Origin: Babylonia areolata
Lineage: Eukaryota; Mollusca; Gastropoda; Neogastropoda; Buccinidae
Length of the DNA stretch: 64,000 bases
Reading direction: 5' to 3'
Assembly (NCBI RefSeq): GCF_041734735.1
Contig: NC_134878.1
Coordinates: forward strand, 51,146,881-51,210,880
Under the pieces are notes generated by a model. The model did no database searches and had not been told where the DNA came from. It saw only the letters and a list, made by a program, of their open reading frames with translations. This document shows, one piece after another, positions 22,250 to 33,571 of this stretch (the stretch's first letter is position 1; every line of letters starts with the position of its first letter). The position numbers and the translations under genes are program-made.

Positions 22250-22720
22250 TTTGAAAGGAAGCATAGAGTACAGCTTTGTTGCGTTTCCCAAACTTGAAAT
22301 AGATCTCCATATAATCTTTATTATCATCATGATCATTTATCATCAATATACAAAAAAATTACCCTGGCATTTCTTGCCCAGCTTCCATGGTGACCTCAGT
22401 TTCTGCTTCCTTCTTCTTCGATGTTTGAGTTGAATTCCTGTCAAGATTTGGTGTCTGCGTTCATGGGGGACCATCCTTGAAGGAACAGTCTGTATTACAC
22501 GAAAGTTGAATCAGAAGAGGCAATAATGAATACCATAAAAGTGACTCAGCAGCAGTGTGGGGTCTCTTCAGGTGTGTGGCCTCAGGGCGGTTGCCAGAGT
22601 GCTGCCTGTGCTGAGACTGTGACAGACGTACCCTTGTATGGCTGTGTGTTGGAGACTTGAATGAGCCAAGTGTGGGTAATGACAGTGAAACAGTACAGAT
22701 GATAGGGCAGCCAAAAAAAA
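22250..22720 (+). mobile_element. SINE family 1 body, 5'-truncated old copy
   Basis: AAGGAAGCATAGAGTACAGC and GGTGACCTCAGTTTCTGCTT parallel 20158-20330. AGTGACTCAGCAGCAGTGTG and the GGCAGCCAAAAAAAAA end parallel 20555-20760. Diverged by many substitutions. The 22080-22249 stretch before it is simple AT-rich DNA. Confidence 0.65.
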
Positions 22721-22767
22721 AAAAGATGAAATAAAAAATAAAAAAGGGGGGGGGGAGTGGGGGTCAT

Positions 22768-23011
22768 GTTAATATGTGCTTGTCTGTGTTCCTTTTTTTT
22801 TTTTTTTATCTACAGTTTGACTTTTGACCTAATAAGTTGACTGTTGACTGTTTGGCTATGAATTGTTGATATAGATTTGTTCACTGATCATGTTAATATG
22901 TGGGTGTCAGTGTTCCTGTTTTTTTCTACTGTTTGACTTTTGACCTAATTACGTAGCCTACCAACCAGTTGGCTGTTTAGCTGTGAATTGTTTATATAGA
23001 TTTGTTCACTG
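22768..23011 (+). repeat. Diverged tandem duplication, unit about 120 bp
   Basis: The block from GTTAATATGTG...TGTTCC through GTTTGACTTTTGACCTAAT to GATTTGTTCACTGATCAT is followed directly by a second version starting at about 22889. The copies differ by substitutions and by the length of a T-run. Confidence 0.8.
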
Positions 23012-23292
23012 ATTAACTGACTTACTAGCCATCTCAGTGATTCATTCATTTTATCAGTTTGTTGGTCCCGCTGTGTTGTGTTACTTGTTTGTGTGTATTA
23101 CTATTTATCTTTATTGTTTGCTTTTTTTTTTCTTTTTTCCGTTTGTCATGTTGCGAGTGTGTTGGGCTTGGCTGTTGGCTGAGGTATTGTGAAGGGTGAG
23201 TGACAAGCCTGTGGATGCACAGTTAAATTTCCAAATGGATAAATGGATGAATAAAGATGTATCGTATTGTATTGTAGTTCATTTTCTATCAA

Positions 23293-23412
23293 CGTCTTCA
23301 AAACCAACTGATCACAGGCGCTTGACATGTATTATTATATGGATATGCCATGCGTCTTCAAAACCAACTGATCACAGGCGCTTGACATGTATTATTATAT
23401 GGATATGCCATG
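23293..23412 (+). repeat. Perfect 60-bp tandem duplication next to the pore exon
   Basis: Two identical 60-bp units (CGTCTTCAAAACCAACTGAT ... GGATATGCCATG) at 23293-23352 and 23353-23412 with no difference. It ends 68 bp upstream of the pore-loop exon. The lack of divergence means it arose very recently or is an assembly artefact. Confidence 0.97.
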
Positions 23413-23480
23413 TATTAGCGTGTCATAACGTTATCAAATCTTGTAAAACGTAGCCTGTTTGTGTCTTTCCATTGCCTCAG

Positions 23481-23625
23481 GAGGTGCCAGCTCAACTACA
23501 CATGCCAGGGCAATGTTGGTGAAAACCCAAACTTTGGTTTCATGAACTTTGACAACGTCTACTGGTCTGCACTCATCACGTTTCAGTTGATGACTATTGA
23601 CTTTTGGGAGAATGACTACCGTAAA
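23481..23625 (+). CDS. Voltage-gated sodium channel, exon with domain I pore loop and selectivity residue
   Basis: Starts after TGCCTCAG with the third base of a Leu codon and reads RCQLNYTCQGNVGENPNFGF, MNFDNVYWSALITFQL, MTIDFWENDYRK. It matches the sodium channel domain I pore (C...YTC..G.NPN.GYTSFD..WA.L..FRLMTQDFWENLY). The Asp in MTIDFWEN is the domain I residue of the selectivity ring (D of DEKA/DEEA). NALCN and calcium channels carry Glu in a different context here, so a sodium channel is the best call. The donor AAA|GTGAGG at 23625/23626 is phase 0. Unusual: FQLMTID instead of FRLMTQD, ENDYRK instead of ENLYQ, and a short turret. Confidence 0.93.
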
Positions 23626-23725
23626 GTGAGGGCACATCAAGCGTTTATGTGTGTGTGTGTGCTTGTGTAGGTGCATGTTTGTGCGTGTATGTGTTTGTGT
23701 ACGTGTTTTCTGACGCAGTAAACTT

Positions 23726-24185
23726 TACCATTAAATGGGAAGACTGAAACCACACAGTCGAGGATCATCAACTTCACAGATGCTTCTTTCAAAGTGTTGC
23801 TTAATTTCATGACAAGCACTTAAGATGTTTGTATCTCTTGAGTCAGGCAAAGTTTTTGACCAACACTGTAGATGTCTGTATCTCTCGGGCCAGGATGTGG
23901 TATGAAAAGAAGCGAGTACAGCCTTGTCACACACTCCCAAACCTGGAATGGATCTTCATAGCTGCATCGTCATCATCATCATCCTCATTCATCATCAGTA
24001 TAAAAAAATAATAGAAATCGTCCCAGATTCTGTGGCATTCCACACCTTGTGCTTATGGTGATATCACTTTCTACCCTCTCCACTTCCATGTTTAGGGTGA
24101 GTTCCTGTCAGTGTCTTTGGTGTCAGAAGATTCATGAGGAAGTGACAGTCTCCACTTAGTAGGGGCACTTACTCTGGGTAACCTC
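23726..24185 (+). mobile_element. SINE family 1 body, old copy
   Basis: ATGGGAAGACTGAAACCACACAGTCGAGG-like start (compare 20020-20048) and a region around 23850-23960 with TGTATCTCTCGGGCCAGG and AGTACAGCCTTGTCACAC. A short internal part (TTGACCAACACTG... against TTTCATGACAAGCACTT) appears twice. Confidence 0.65.
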
Positions 24186-24900
24186 TGCGGCTTATACAAT
24201 GATGCGGCTTACTTGCGGATTTTAACGATCCCGGGAGTGTCACGTTCTCGTCTATTCTTATCTGCCCTTCAACTCACCAAAATCATGATTTCTGTCCATG
24301 AATTTTTGGATGAGCTTCAGGATTTATAAATCAAATCCGCATACATTAGAGCCTTCAGATCAGCATTCAGTTCTACTCTGCTCAAGTGTACACTCTCATC
24401 ATGCCGAAAACACGACGTTATGCCTATGATGCAGCCTTCAAATTGAAGGCGATCAACCTAGCAGACGACAGTGCAAGCGACGAACCAGCAGCGACCTCCA
24501 CCTTCATGTTCATGAAGTGAGAGCGAGGCTGAAGTTAGTGACAAGATGGCGGAGGAAGCTGTGCTGGTTCGTTTCAACTCGGACACTGAAGACGAAGATT
24601 TTAGTGGATTCAGTGAGCAGGATGACGTTGAATAAATGTGACTGTCCCTAAATTATAGATCTTTTTTTTTTTTTTTTTTTTTTTGTGGCACTAGCAGTAT
24701 TTTCGCTTGCTTTTCTTTGTGTTGTTCCCGCTTGTGTTTATTTCATAACCTACAGTATCGCCAGCTTTTCTGTAATACCGGTATGTGTTCTGGTACTGGA
24801 AATAAGTGCGGCTTATGTATGTATAAAGTTCAGTTTTTTTCCAAAATTTAGTGGGTGCGGCTTATATACCAATGCGTTCAATAGACCGAACTTTACGGTA
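24186..24900 (+). mobile_element. Internally deleted pogo/Tigger-like DNA transposon
   Basis: A non-autonomous DNA transposon. It keeps only the two ends of a transposase gene: a short ORF at 24401-24520 starting MPKTRRYAYDAAFKLKAINL (the N-terminal helix-turn-helix of pogo/Tigger transposases), and an ORF at 24546-24635 (MAEEAVLVRFNSDTEDEDFS, then GFSEQDDVE and a stop), typical of the acidic C-terminus. The DDE catalytic middle is missing. GCGGCTTA occurs four times near the ends (24187, 24204, 24808, 24857). The right end reads CGAACTTTACGGTA; the left end abuts a SINE and may be truncated. A T-run at 24662-24684 lies between. Confidence 0.72.
24401..24520 (+). pseudogene. Transposase N-terminal remnant (pogo/Tigger-like)
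   Basis: 39 codons from ATG to TGA. MPKTRRYAYDAAFKLKAINL matches the first DNA-binding helices of the family. After residue 20 the sequence (ADDSASDEPAATSTFMFMK) no longer looks like the family, so the deletion joint lies about there. It could still be translated as a short peptide, but nothing supports that. Confidence 0.65.
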
Positions 24901-25453
24901 ATATTGATCAACTTACACAGTTTACATGTACACTAACTGCAGCAAGTCAATTGTTTATTTGAAAGGAAAAAAAAGTTGTGTGTGGACTGCTTGTTTTTTG
25001 GTTGTTTATTTTTTCTTATTTGGTGTGTGTGTGTGTGTGGACTGCTTGTTATGATTTATCGAAGCCAGAAATTCTTGATGAAGACAGGAAAAGCTTGAAA
25101 CTTTGATCTTGATCAGTATTATGAATGTAAAACAGTTAAATGTCAGTTGTAGTTTGCTTTCAGTGTAATTGTTCTGATACCAGTACACATCGTTTAGTTG
25201 GAGAAACACTGGTTTAAAAGATTGAACAGAATATTATTTGAATCAATACATGTTGGTTTATACAGGTAGCAACCTCCACTCCAAACAACCTTTCCACCTC
25301 CATCCCTCTCCCACCGCATAATTGTTTTTCATGTTGTTTTTGCACTCAGCAGGAATCAGGCGTTATCCATGACATCTTTACCTCTTGTTCTTGAATTGTT
25401 GCTTAATCTTTGGTATTGTGTTCTTCAGTTTAATGCTAGGAATGCGTGCCAAA
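24901..25453 (+). other. Sodium channel intron, no recognised content
   Basis: AT- and TG-rich sequence (TG run at about 25023-25038). No coding signal. Confidence 0.6.
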
Positions 25454-25790
25454 TGTGGATTGGTGGCCAAGTGGTAATGCGTCCGTATAAGAAGCGAGAA
25501 AATCTAGGCGCATGGGATCGAATCCCATACTCAATTGTGTTTTCTCCCTCTCTGCTAGACCTTGAGAGGTGGTCTGGACACTGTTATTTGGATGAGACGA
25601 TAAACCGAGGTCCCATATATGGGTGTATCATGCATTTAGCGCACATAAAGGACCCACAACAAAGAAGGGGTTGCCTAAAATCATGTAGAAAAATCCGCTT
25701 TGACAGGAATACAAATACACTTGCAGGCAGAAAGAAAGGAAAACAAGAGAGGCAAGGCCTTCAGGACTTACTTGTGATACACACTTAAAA
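25454..25790 (+). mobile_element. SINE family 2, second copy
   Basis: tRNA-like head with GGTGGCCAAGTGGTAATGCG at 25462 and box B GATCGAATCCC at 25516-25526. The core GATGAGACGATAAACCGAGG is identical to the first copy. The tail carries an inverted AGAGGCAAGGCCTTCA...CTTGTGATACAC block that also occurs at the right end of the GACTCACTT repeat family. Confidence 0.78.
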
Positions 25791-27534
25791 AATGTAGATA
25801 TATATATATTTCTTTTTTCATCTTTGAAATGTGTTCTGTATTTGTTGTTATAAAGCTTCCTGTTAAAAGAAATCAAAAGAAGGCATAAAAGCAGATTTGG
25901 TGTCATATACTGTACCATGTCAAACTGATATAAACCAGGCCTATCTGTTTGCTCATCTCGGCCAAAATTCATCGGGGCAACTCAGTGATACATCTCGCCA
26001 TTACACCGCCGTCTGCTAGCCAATGAAATGCTGTTTCCGGCAGTAGGTAAACAATCATACTCAATGGCTGCCATTTTTCAGATAAGTGACATTATCTTTT
26101 GCAAGCCTTTTATGCATTAGGAATGTCATTTTCATGCATGTTTGGTGTTTGTTGCGGCTTTCCGGGACGTTTTCGTCTCGTGATTCATGTATCTACATCG
26201 TTTGCATTTGTTTGTGACGTTTTATTCAATGTTTTGTTTTGTGAACTTCGTCTCGCTTTCTGCTCTCCTTTGGTCGTTGCAGACCGTTCCTGACTTTCTT
26301 CTACTTATGGACTTGCTGCAATACTTGGGAATAACTTGTCCCCATCATGGAGCATCGCTAGCCATTCTGGCAATTGTTGATACCGTGAGATTGGGATAGT
26401 GCTCTCACAGGAGACTATCTCTGGTCCAAGGACCCATGAGTTCTCTGTTTGCGATCAGGACAACGCATCTTTGTTGACACATTGAGGTGGAACAGCTCGA
26501 ACTCCTATTACAGTCAGGAAGGGGACTGTGGGGAATTGGAGTTCGGGCCGGACCCCAAGTGGAGGATGGTTTTGTTGTGGGATGTGCCCCTGCTGTGCCT
26601 GTGGTCGTGTGGAGATGGCCTTGAAAAAGAAAAGAAAAAAAAATTATACATATATATGTATACAGATATATATTCATATATATATATATTTCTCTCTCTC
26701 TCTCACAGCCAATCTTATACTCTTGTTTTAGGCCAGACATGATGTCACAATGGGGCGTGATTCAGCCCTCTATTCTGGGTTCATGGACAGGCTGTTGGTG
26801 GTGGCACTGCTCTCTCTCTCCATCCCTCCCATGCCGAGTTCCCTCCCCTACCTCCCTCAGTGGGGACAGAAACCTATGGCCTTCAGGAGGGCCACACTCT
26901 TATGCTCTCCCCAGGTCAAGTCACCCTAGTATCCCTACGGGAGGGGGTGCGGGGCGCGTGGCACCCACCTGCTTGTCAGGTGAAGCCACTGTCCATCGGG
27001 TCTCCCCTGCTGGGGTAGACACATGTGTCAGGCGGTCCCACTATCCGGCCGGTCTCTTCTGCTGGGGGAGGGCTCACAGAATGGTTGGTACTCACGGATA
27101 GATCCCCCATTCTACCTGTACAGAGGTGCACCACCGGCGCACTCTGGGCTGTCAGGTTGGCCAGGGATGACCCCAGGTCCTATCCTCCCAGGATTCAGCC
27201 CAGCACACATGTGTCCCCACCTCTTTTCATGAGGTGCTACGTGAGGACCTTGGCTCCCTCACTCTCACACGTGGCTGAAGATATTCTCCCGACACCTGGC
27301 TGATGCCCATGGGTTGATTCCCCAATGGGGGTTCGCCCTGTGGCCACACTGGGTGCAGTGGAGGGCTAGGCCCTCTCCCTACCCTGTTTTCAGCCCAGCC
27401 CTGTGGAGGGACTGAATATTTCTTGGTCATGACAACATCCACGCTCATCATCACCTCCCTTTTGGGTCCTTGCATCTCCGGACCCTCATCAAATCAAGGA
27501 AGTCAAGAGTTTCTGCTACCCCTTGGGAGATGAC

Positions 27535-28738
27535 AGAGTGTTTTCACCCCTGGTGTAAATTTAAAACTGGTATAGAAAATGTAACAAAGTGGATGAAACA
27601 AAACAAACTAAAAATGAATAATGACAAAACAGAACTCATGTTGACTGGTAATAAAAATAGGCTCAAGCAGATAAATGCAGCTTCTGTCATTTGTTGGCAC
27701 AGAAATTTCTTTATCTAGTTCTGTTTGCAATCTTGGTTTTTACCTCAATTCATCCCTCATGATGGAAATGCATGTGAACCACCTGTGTAAAGTTCTTTAC
27801 TTTCAGCTTCGTAAGATTAGTAAAATCCGCCCCTTCCTGTCTGTTGATGCTGCCAACAAACTTGCTGTTGGCTTCATTTCATCCCGCTTAGATTATGCAA
27901 TTCTCTCTTTGTTGACCTTCCCAGTTATGAACTCTACAAGCTCCAGAAAATACAGAACAGTGCAGCTCGACTCGTCCTTAAAAAGTTGAGGAGAGAGAGT
28001 GCTACTGCTCTCCTGCGGACACTTCATTGGTTGCTTGTTCAAGCCAGAATTGAATATAAAGTTGCCTGTCTATGCTTTCAGTGCCTGAATTATGATGCCA
28101 CACCCTCATATCTTTCTGAGCTTATTAACCTGTACTTACCAAACAGAACATTGAGATCTTTTGATTCCTCCCAGTTAACTGTTCCCTGATGCTTCCTAAA
28201 CTCCTGTGGAAAGAGGTCGTTTTCCGTCTTCAGCCCGACAACTTGGAATTCTCTGCCTATTGCTCTCAGACAAACAACTCATCTGTCTACCTTTAAAGCA
28301 AATCTTAAAACTTATCTCTTTAAAAAAGTACTTGTCATGACTCAAATAGTGCTGTTGTCCCAGGCCCATGGCAATGTGAGTGTGTGTGATGAATGAGTAG
28401 AGAGAATGGGGGTAGGTAGATGGATGGTGGTGGTGTGGTTCGAAAAGGAGAATGATCTGATTTTTACCCCTTTTGCCTTTTTTATCCAAAACTTCATTTT
28501 ACAATTTTTACAAAATGTATGGTATGCAGATTACAATTAGTTGTAGTATTGAGAGTATGTTACTTTGTGAGTTTTATGCATTGTGTTTTTTTTTATAATA
28601 TTAATGATTCTGTTTTATGTTTCTACTACTTTTTATATAAGCTTTCTCGTTTCACTTTAGGTACTGGATTGTAAAGCGCTTAGAGCTTGTTTATGCTTGT
28701 AATTTAGGGCTATATAAAAATAAAATATTATTATTATT
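27535..28738 (+). mobile_element. 5'-truncated CR1/L2-like LINE inserted in DIRS B
   Basis: Encodes the 3' half of a reverse transcriptase and the conserved LINE C-terminus: WMKQNKLKMNNDKTELMLTG, then LRTLHWLLVQARIEYKVACL and CFQCLNYDATPSYLSELINL. It ends with an ATAAAATATTATTATTATTAT tail at about 28718-28740, the type of short tandem 3' tail seen in CR1/L2/Rex-like elements. The frame is interrupted by several frameshifts. DIRS B sequence resumes just after the tail. Confidence 0.8.
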
Positions 28739-31335
28739 ATAAAATGTTAACCCTTCTTTGGCACCACAGCACCACCTACAGGACCACTTATTGCCCTAAG
28801 TTCCCACAGATGGCACTGGGGTGGCTTATTAAACCTGCCCTCAGTGACAGGGGTAATTTTTCTCAACCCCTGCCCAGTAGGGAGTCCTTGTCTGTCCCTG
28901 GGGTCATCCCTCTGGGGAAGTACCTTGTTAGACAGAGAAGACAAGACAAATGAAAAAGACTTACATGGGTGCGGTTGGGCCCTTGTTCACCCCTGTTCAC
29001 ACAGCCTCTATTGTGTGCTGCCCTTTTGGGTGGGACAGGGGGCTTGTCCCACAAAGCCTTCCGCCCCTACCACGGCCATCCTTTCATATATATATACAGC
29101 TGGCTGAGGGGGACAAATAGGCTGGTCGGTGCCTGCTACATGTTTCCTTGGTGTTATGCCTTGGCCACTTTCCCTCACAGGGCCAGTCACGTGTGGGATG
29201 AGTGTGGACTCTGCGAGGTTTGGAGTTATCTTCTCCTGAACCTCATTAAGTCTTCAGCCATCCATGGCTGACTACTTTGGGTGACAGAGTGGCTGCGTGC
29301 CTGACAGTTAAGGCAGACACTACTACCAGCCAGCACATCAACTCCGTGCTTGCCAGGAGAGCCGCCGTCATCTATCTCTCAAACAACCCAGGAGAAGAAA
29401 AGGCTGCCTCATGGTCAATTCCCACCCAAGAGCACTCCCTCTTTGGTCTTTGTCCCCTGCACAAATAGGGGGCCAATTTACACCCCCGATGACTCAGACA
29501 CATTTCAGACCCTCCAGTCGCTCTGCCCCCGGCAAGTAGGGCTTCTCTCCCACGCACAACAGTTGCACGAAGTGGGACTCGACGACTGGGTTATGTTGGG
29601 GCTAGAATTGGAGTGCATGCTGTTTCGGGCAGAAGATTCCCCTCCTCTATGACCCACTCCTCTTTCTTATGTACCCAAGTTAGAGGAGTGTGACAGCATT
29701 TCGACGATGGGGATATCTCACGGCTTCTTGAATGCGTGACATCAGACCCAAACTGGGGCCCTGGGGTTTTGGAGACGCATGCTGGTAATTAGAAAGGTCC
29801 CGAGAGGGTGGTGACCAATCCTGGATTTGTCACCCTCAACAGGGCCACATTCTTGTGGACTCTCAGGCACACATTTGAGAGACCATTCAGCAGTGCTATG
29901 TGCCACTGCTTTAAACCTGCAGGTTGTGCATGTCCAGATCCTCATTCATCCAGCATCATACAGGTACCTTAGGTTCATGTGGAGGGATTGGGTAACCCAG
30001 TTCTCAGCCCTCCCATGTGGTCATTCCAGTGCACCCCATCCTCGGCTGACGGTGGGGCTGGCAGGGGTTTCCAGGTTCCGTTCAGAGTTCAGTTTCTCTA
30101 GGTAGGTACCTACTCACCTGACTCCACTTGGCACAGTTGCAGGCTCTGTGTACAATTCACACATCCAGATTTCGGGAGCTGTGCACACAACAGGGATTGT
30201 TGCAACAGAAGGGAAATTTTGCTCTCTCCATATGCCAGTCCTCCGACTTCTTAGAGACGATGTTTGCCATATGATCCATAACAGTTGGTCAGGGGTTTCA
30301 GTGTTCAGTTCACGGTGCACACAGACAAGGCTGGTCTCAGAGGGCTTAGCCCAGGGTCATGTACATCTGGGAGATTGGTTCCAGGAAATACATCAGCAAT
30401 AACCTATCTACACCCCCTCCCATTTCTGGCTCAGGGGACCCACGACCCCATACTTCAAGGGGCACTCTTCACGATGCATCCTCGCGAGTAATGGGGAGCC
30501 CACTCAGGCACACTCCTTGCAGACGTGATTGGGTCATCACGGGAGCCAAGTGAAACTTCACTCTTCTGGAACTTGCAGCAGTTCGCTGGGCTTGTCTCCA
30601 CTCCACTTGCTTGGAAGCCATCCAGAATATTCATTCGTTCACGGGTATCACTACTGTCATGTACGTGGTCACAAAAAGGGGGGCGGGGGACTTGGATATC
30701 ATCATGTGGTGGTCCAAGGCTCTCCTTTGCTGGTGCTTCAAGGCATTGAGCTTTCAGCAAGACACATAGGGGCAGTACCAACCTAGGCAGGCACTCGCAG
30801 CAGGTTCAAGAGCGTCCTCCACTTGGTGGATCCTACACAAGGACACCCTGCAAGGGGTGTGGCGTTATGGTCTCCACAGAAGGGGGTTCTCTTTACCACA
30901 GGTCTGTCAAGGACTCCTGATTCCTGTCACACTGGTTGCAGACACAGAATCTTGGGCAGCGAATGTTTTTTCTCTGGACTGGAGCAAACTGACCACTTAT
31001 GCCTTTCCTTACTTCCTGATCCCACCTGGTTGGGAAGCCGGGTCGGAACGCCTGCACATCGGAACCTTAGGCATTTTCAGTTCCGTTAATGCAGGATTCT
31101 GATAGCTCTGGAGGCTCGTGCTATTGCCACTTCAGCCACCTTTCAGTACTCTGTGCCTCTTTGCCAGAGTTTGCAGGTGGCCTTCTGTCGTTCAGAGATT
31201 TCCTTCGAGTTCCTCCTCAGGGAAGTCTGTATGCTCACGGCATATGGTTCTTAGGGGTTTCCTTCGGCTGTCACAGTTTCAAGGGCTCCCCATGTGAACC
31301 AGAAGGCAATGCCCTCCTCCATTTGCTTTGAATTC

Positions 31336-31428
31336 TGCATCACTTTGACATGGTACAGAATATGACACCAAAATGGGGAGTTCGTATTATACTCACAGTT
31401 TGGTTAAGTATACTTACCATATCAAACT
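31336..31428 (+). repeat. DIRS B internal complementary region
   Basis: CATCACTTTGACATGGTACA... pairs with the left end of DIRS B, and GGGGAGTTCGTATTATACTC... pairs with its right end. Same layout as in DIRS A. Confidence 0.85.
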
Positions 31429-31439
31429 CAAAGGCCCGC

Positions 31440-31688
31440 CCGTCCGTCCCCACGGTTCTTGCCGTGTTTCACATGGGACGTTTCTTTGCTGGCCATTAGA
31501 ATGATTGTTTACCTACTGCCGGAAACGGCATTTCATTGGCTAGCAGACAGTGGCCTAATGGTGAGATGTCGTATCACTGAGTTGCCGCGATTAATTTTGG
31601 CTGAGAAGAGCAAACAGATAGGCCTGGTTTGCATCAGTTTGACATGGTAAGTATATTTAACAAAACTGGGAGTATAATACGAACTCCA
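31440..31688 (-). repeat. DIRS B right inverted terminal repeat
   Basis: The part from GTTTACCTACTGCCGGAAAC to GGCCTGGTTTGCATCAGTTT is the inverted counterpart of 25920-26060 (CCGGCAGTAGGTAAACAATC on the left side). The ITR core differs from that of DIRS A, so A and B belong to different subfamilies. Confidence 0.85.
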
Positions 31689-31792
31689 CATTTCAAACCA
31701 AGCATGTTTCGGTGGAAAGAAATAGTCCTTGTCGCAGCGTTATTGCGCATCTATTGTTCACTTTCAAAGATTGACATTTAAGCATGTTTTTT

Positions 31793-32024
31793 TTAACTCA
31801 CTCAGTACGGCCAGTCCTCTCTTCTCCTCTACACAGACCCCTCGGATGTCCAGTGGGTGTCTGAATGACCCAACCTTTAGCTTCCGTCGTCAGAATTGTG
31901 GTATTCTTTGTCAACATTCACCTCTTCAGTGTAAGAGCCTTCCGCTTGCAATATTTTGATGATGGTAATTGGGGTGAAACGCTGTTAACGTCGTCTCTTT
32001 CGCCATTCGTATGGAGAGAGTTAA
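31793..32024. mobile_element. MITE flanked by TTAA (232 bp)
   Basis: TTAACTCACTCAGTACG at the left and CGTATGGAGAGAGTTAA at the right are imperfect inverted repeats (about 14 of 17 positions pair). The outer TTAA is present on both sides, as for TTAA-targeting transposons such as piggyBac. The inside has no coding potential. The next LINE fragment starts about 10 bp to the right. Confidence 0.75.
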
Positions 32025-32034
32025 AGTATGGTAA

Positions 32035-32875
32035 ATCAGTCAACATGGAGGCAGAGCAGTCACCAACTTACGTTTCGCCGACGATATTGATGGCCTAGCA
32101 GGAAAAGAAGAGGAGCTAGCTAGCTTAGTGGACCACCTTGATAAAACCTCTAGAGCCTATGGCATGCAGATCAGTGCAGAGAAGACCAAACTGATGACCA
32201 ACAACACCAGTGGCATCAGCAGTGACATAAGAGTGGATGGACAGAAGCTAGAAACTGTTCAAAGCTTTAAATACCGGGGAGCAATTGCGACAGATGAGGG
32301 ATCCAAACCCGAAGTACTCTCCAGGATTGCACAGGCTACAGCAGCGCTCACAAAACTGAGGTACATCTGGAACGACCAGAACATTGCACTCGGCTCAAAG
32401 ATCAGACTGATGCGTACCCTGGTGACATCAATACTCTTGTATGCATGTGAATTGTGGACCTTAACAGCTGAAATAGAAAAGAGAATACAGTCCACTGAGA
32501 TGAGATGCTTTCGAAGACTCCTGGGCATCTCCTACAAAGATCATATCACGAACGAAGAAGTTCGAAACAGAATCAGGCAAGTCATTGGGCCCTACGAAGA
32601 CCTTTCGACCTTGGTCAAGAGACGCAAGCTCAAATGGTATGGCCATGTCACGAGATCATCAGGGCTTGCCAAGACATTCTTGCACGGCACAGTGCAAGGG
32701 GGGAGAAGGAGAGGCAGACAGAGGAAGAGATGGGAGGACATCATCCCAGAATGGACGGCTTGAGGTTGAGCGATACAATCAGGAGGTCGGAAAACAGAGA
32801 GGATTGGAGGATGCTGGTTGCCATATCACCTGTGGCGCCCCAACGGTCCACAAGACTACGGGATAGGTGTGAGGT
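32035..32875 (+). mobile_element. 5'-truncated LINE, reverse transcriptase C-terminal half
   Basis: Starts just before the catalytic motif (LRFADDIDGLAGKEEE at about 32068-32115). It continues as a 211-codon open frame from 32128 (MDHLDKTSRAYGMQISAEKT ... ILLYACELWTLTAEIEKRIQ ... RRKLKWYGHVTRSSGLAKTF), ending at a stop at 32761-32763. The KLKWYGHVTR segment is the usual C-terminal motif of endonuclease/RT LINEs of the RTE/CR1-like assemblage. Between the FADD motif and the long frame one stop occurs. Confidence 0.85.
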
Positions 32876-33399
32876 GGTGAAATCAGCTGCGGTATTCCAG
32901 GTGATAACGCTGTTTAAATCATGTTATTTGGTATTTCTCAGGCATGTAAGAAATTCTTTAAATTCCATGGTAAAAGAGATGTTGCCATCACCTCAAGCAC
33001 ACCATAACATATCGCCATTTTCTCTAAATCTGCGGAGATCCATATTCAACAGGCTTAGTTGCACTTAGAAACTTTGACACGGTCCATTCAATTTCTCTTT
33101 TATGTTCACTCTAGTAATTCAGAATCCACTTTAAGATATTGATATGCAGTGAACACGTTGATGATGTAGTTAGTGTCACTGTATGTGTTCTTTACAGATT
33201 TTGTATTTCAGTCATTTCTTTTAATTGTGAACAAGAAAAACGATGTAATGCTATCTTCTAACCAGACATGACCTAAGTTCCAGCAACTGTGAACCGGGAT
33301 TTTGAATTTTGGATCCGGGTCAGACCTCAATGAAATAAACCGTTAATGATCCAGCAATTCGGTTTATTTCGGAAGACTTACAACCTATTATTGGTATGA
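32876..33399 (+). other. Sodium channel intron, no recognised content
   Basis: AT-rich. No coding or repeat boundary identified. Confidence 0.55.
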
Positions 33400-33565
33400 T
33401 TGTGAAGATGTATTTTTCCAACTATGTTAATCCAAATTTGGTATAAGCGGACCAAGCATTTCCAGAGAAAATGAATTTGTTAAAGTTTAACACACACACA
33501 CACACACACACACACCAGAGCACCTGGTTATAACATAGACTCACTCTGTCTAGATAAGTGAGTCA
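33400..33565 (-). repeat. Terminal fragment of the GACTCACTT repeat family (old)
   Basis: Reading the minus strand it shows TTGACTCACTTATC, then AACCAGGTGCTCTGG-like sequence replacing the usual AACCCGGTGTTCGG, a (TG)n tract, TTAACAAATTCATTTTCTCT and CAAATTTGGAT. This is the terminal hairpin end plus about 150 bp of the family. Confidence 0.65.
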
Positions 33566-33571
33566 AAACGG

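Larger units (their letters stand above)
25895..31688 (+). mobile_element. DIRS-like retroelement B (fossil, with a LINE inserted)
   Basis: The left terminus TTTGGTGTCATATACTGTAC and the right terminus, which ends about GGGAGTATAATACGAACTCC, bracket a decayed DIRS-like element. The order is the same as in element A: gag-like region, RT/RNase H remnants (about 29.2-30.8 kb), recombinase remnants (about 30.8-31.3 kb), internal complementary region and inverted terminal repeat. It is broken in many places (well over ten) and is older than element A. A LINE is inserted at about 27535-28738. A (TA)n patch lies at about 26640-26690. Confidence 0.85.

Noticed and set aside
23293-23412. Direct repeats as a CRISPR-like array
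   Set aside because: Only two copies, directly abutting without spacers, in a eukaryotic intron.
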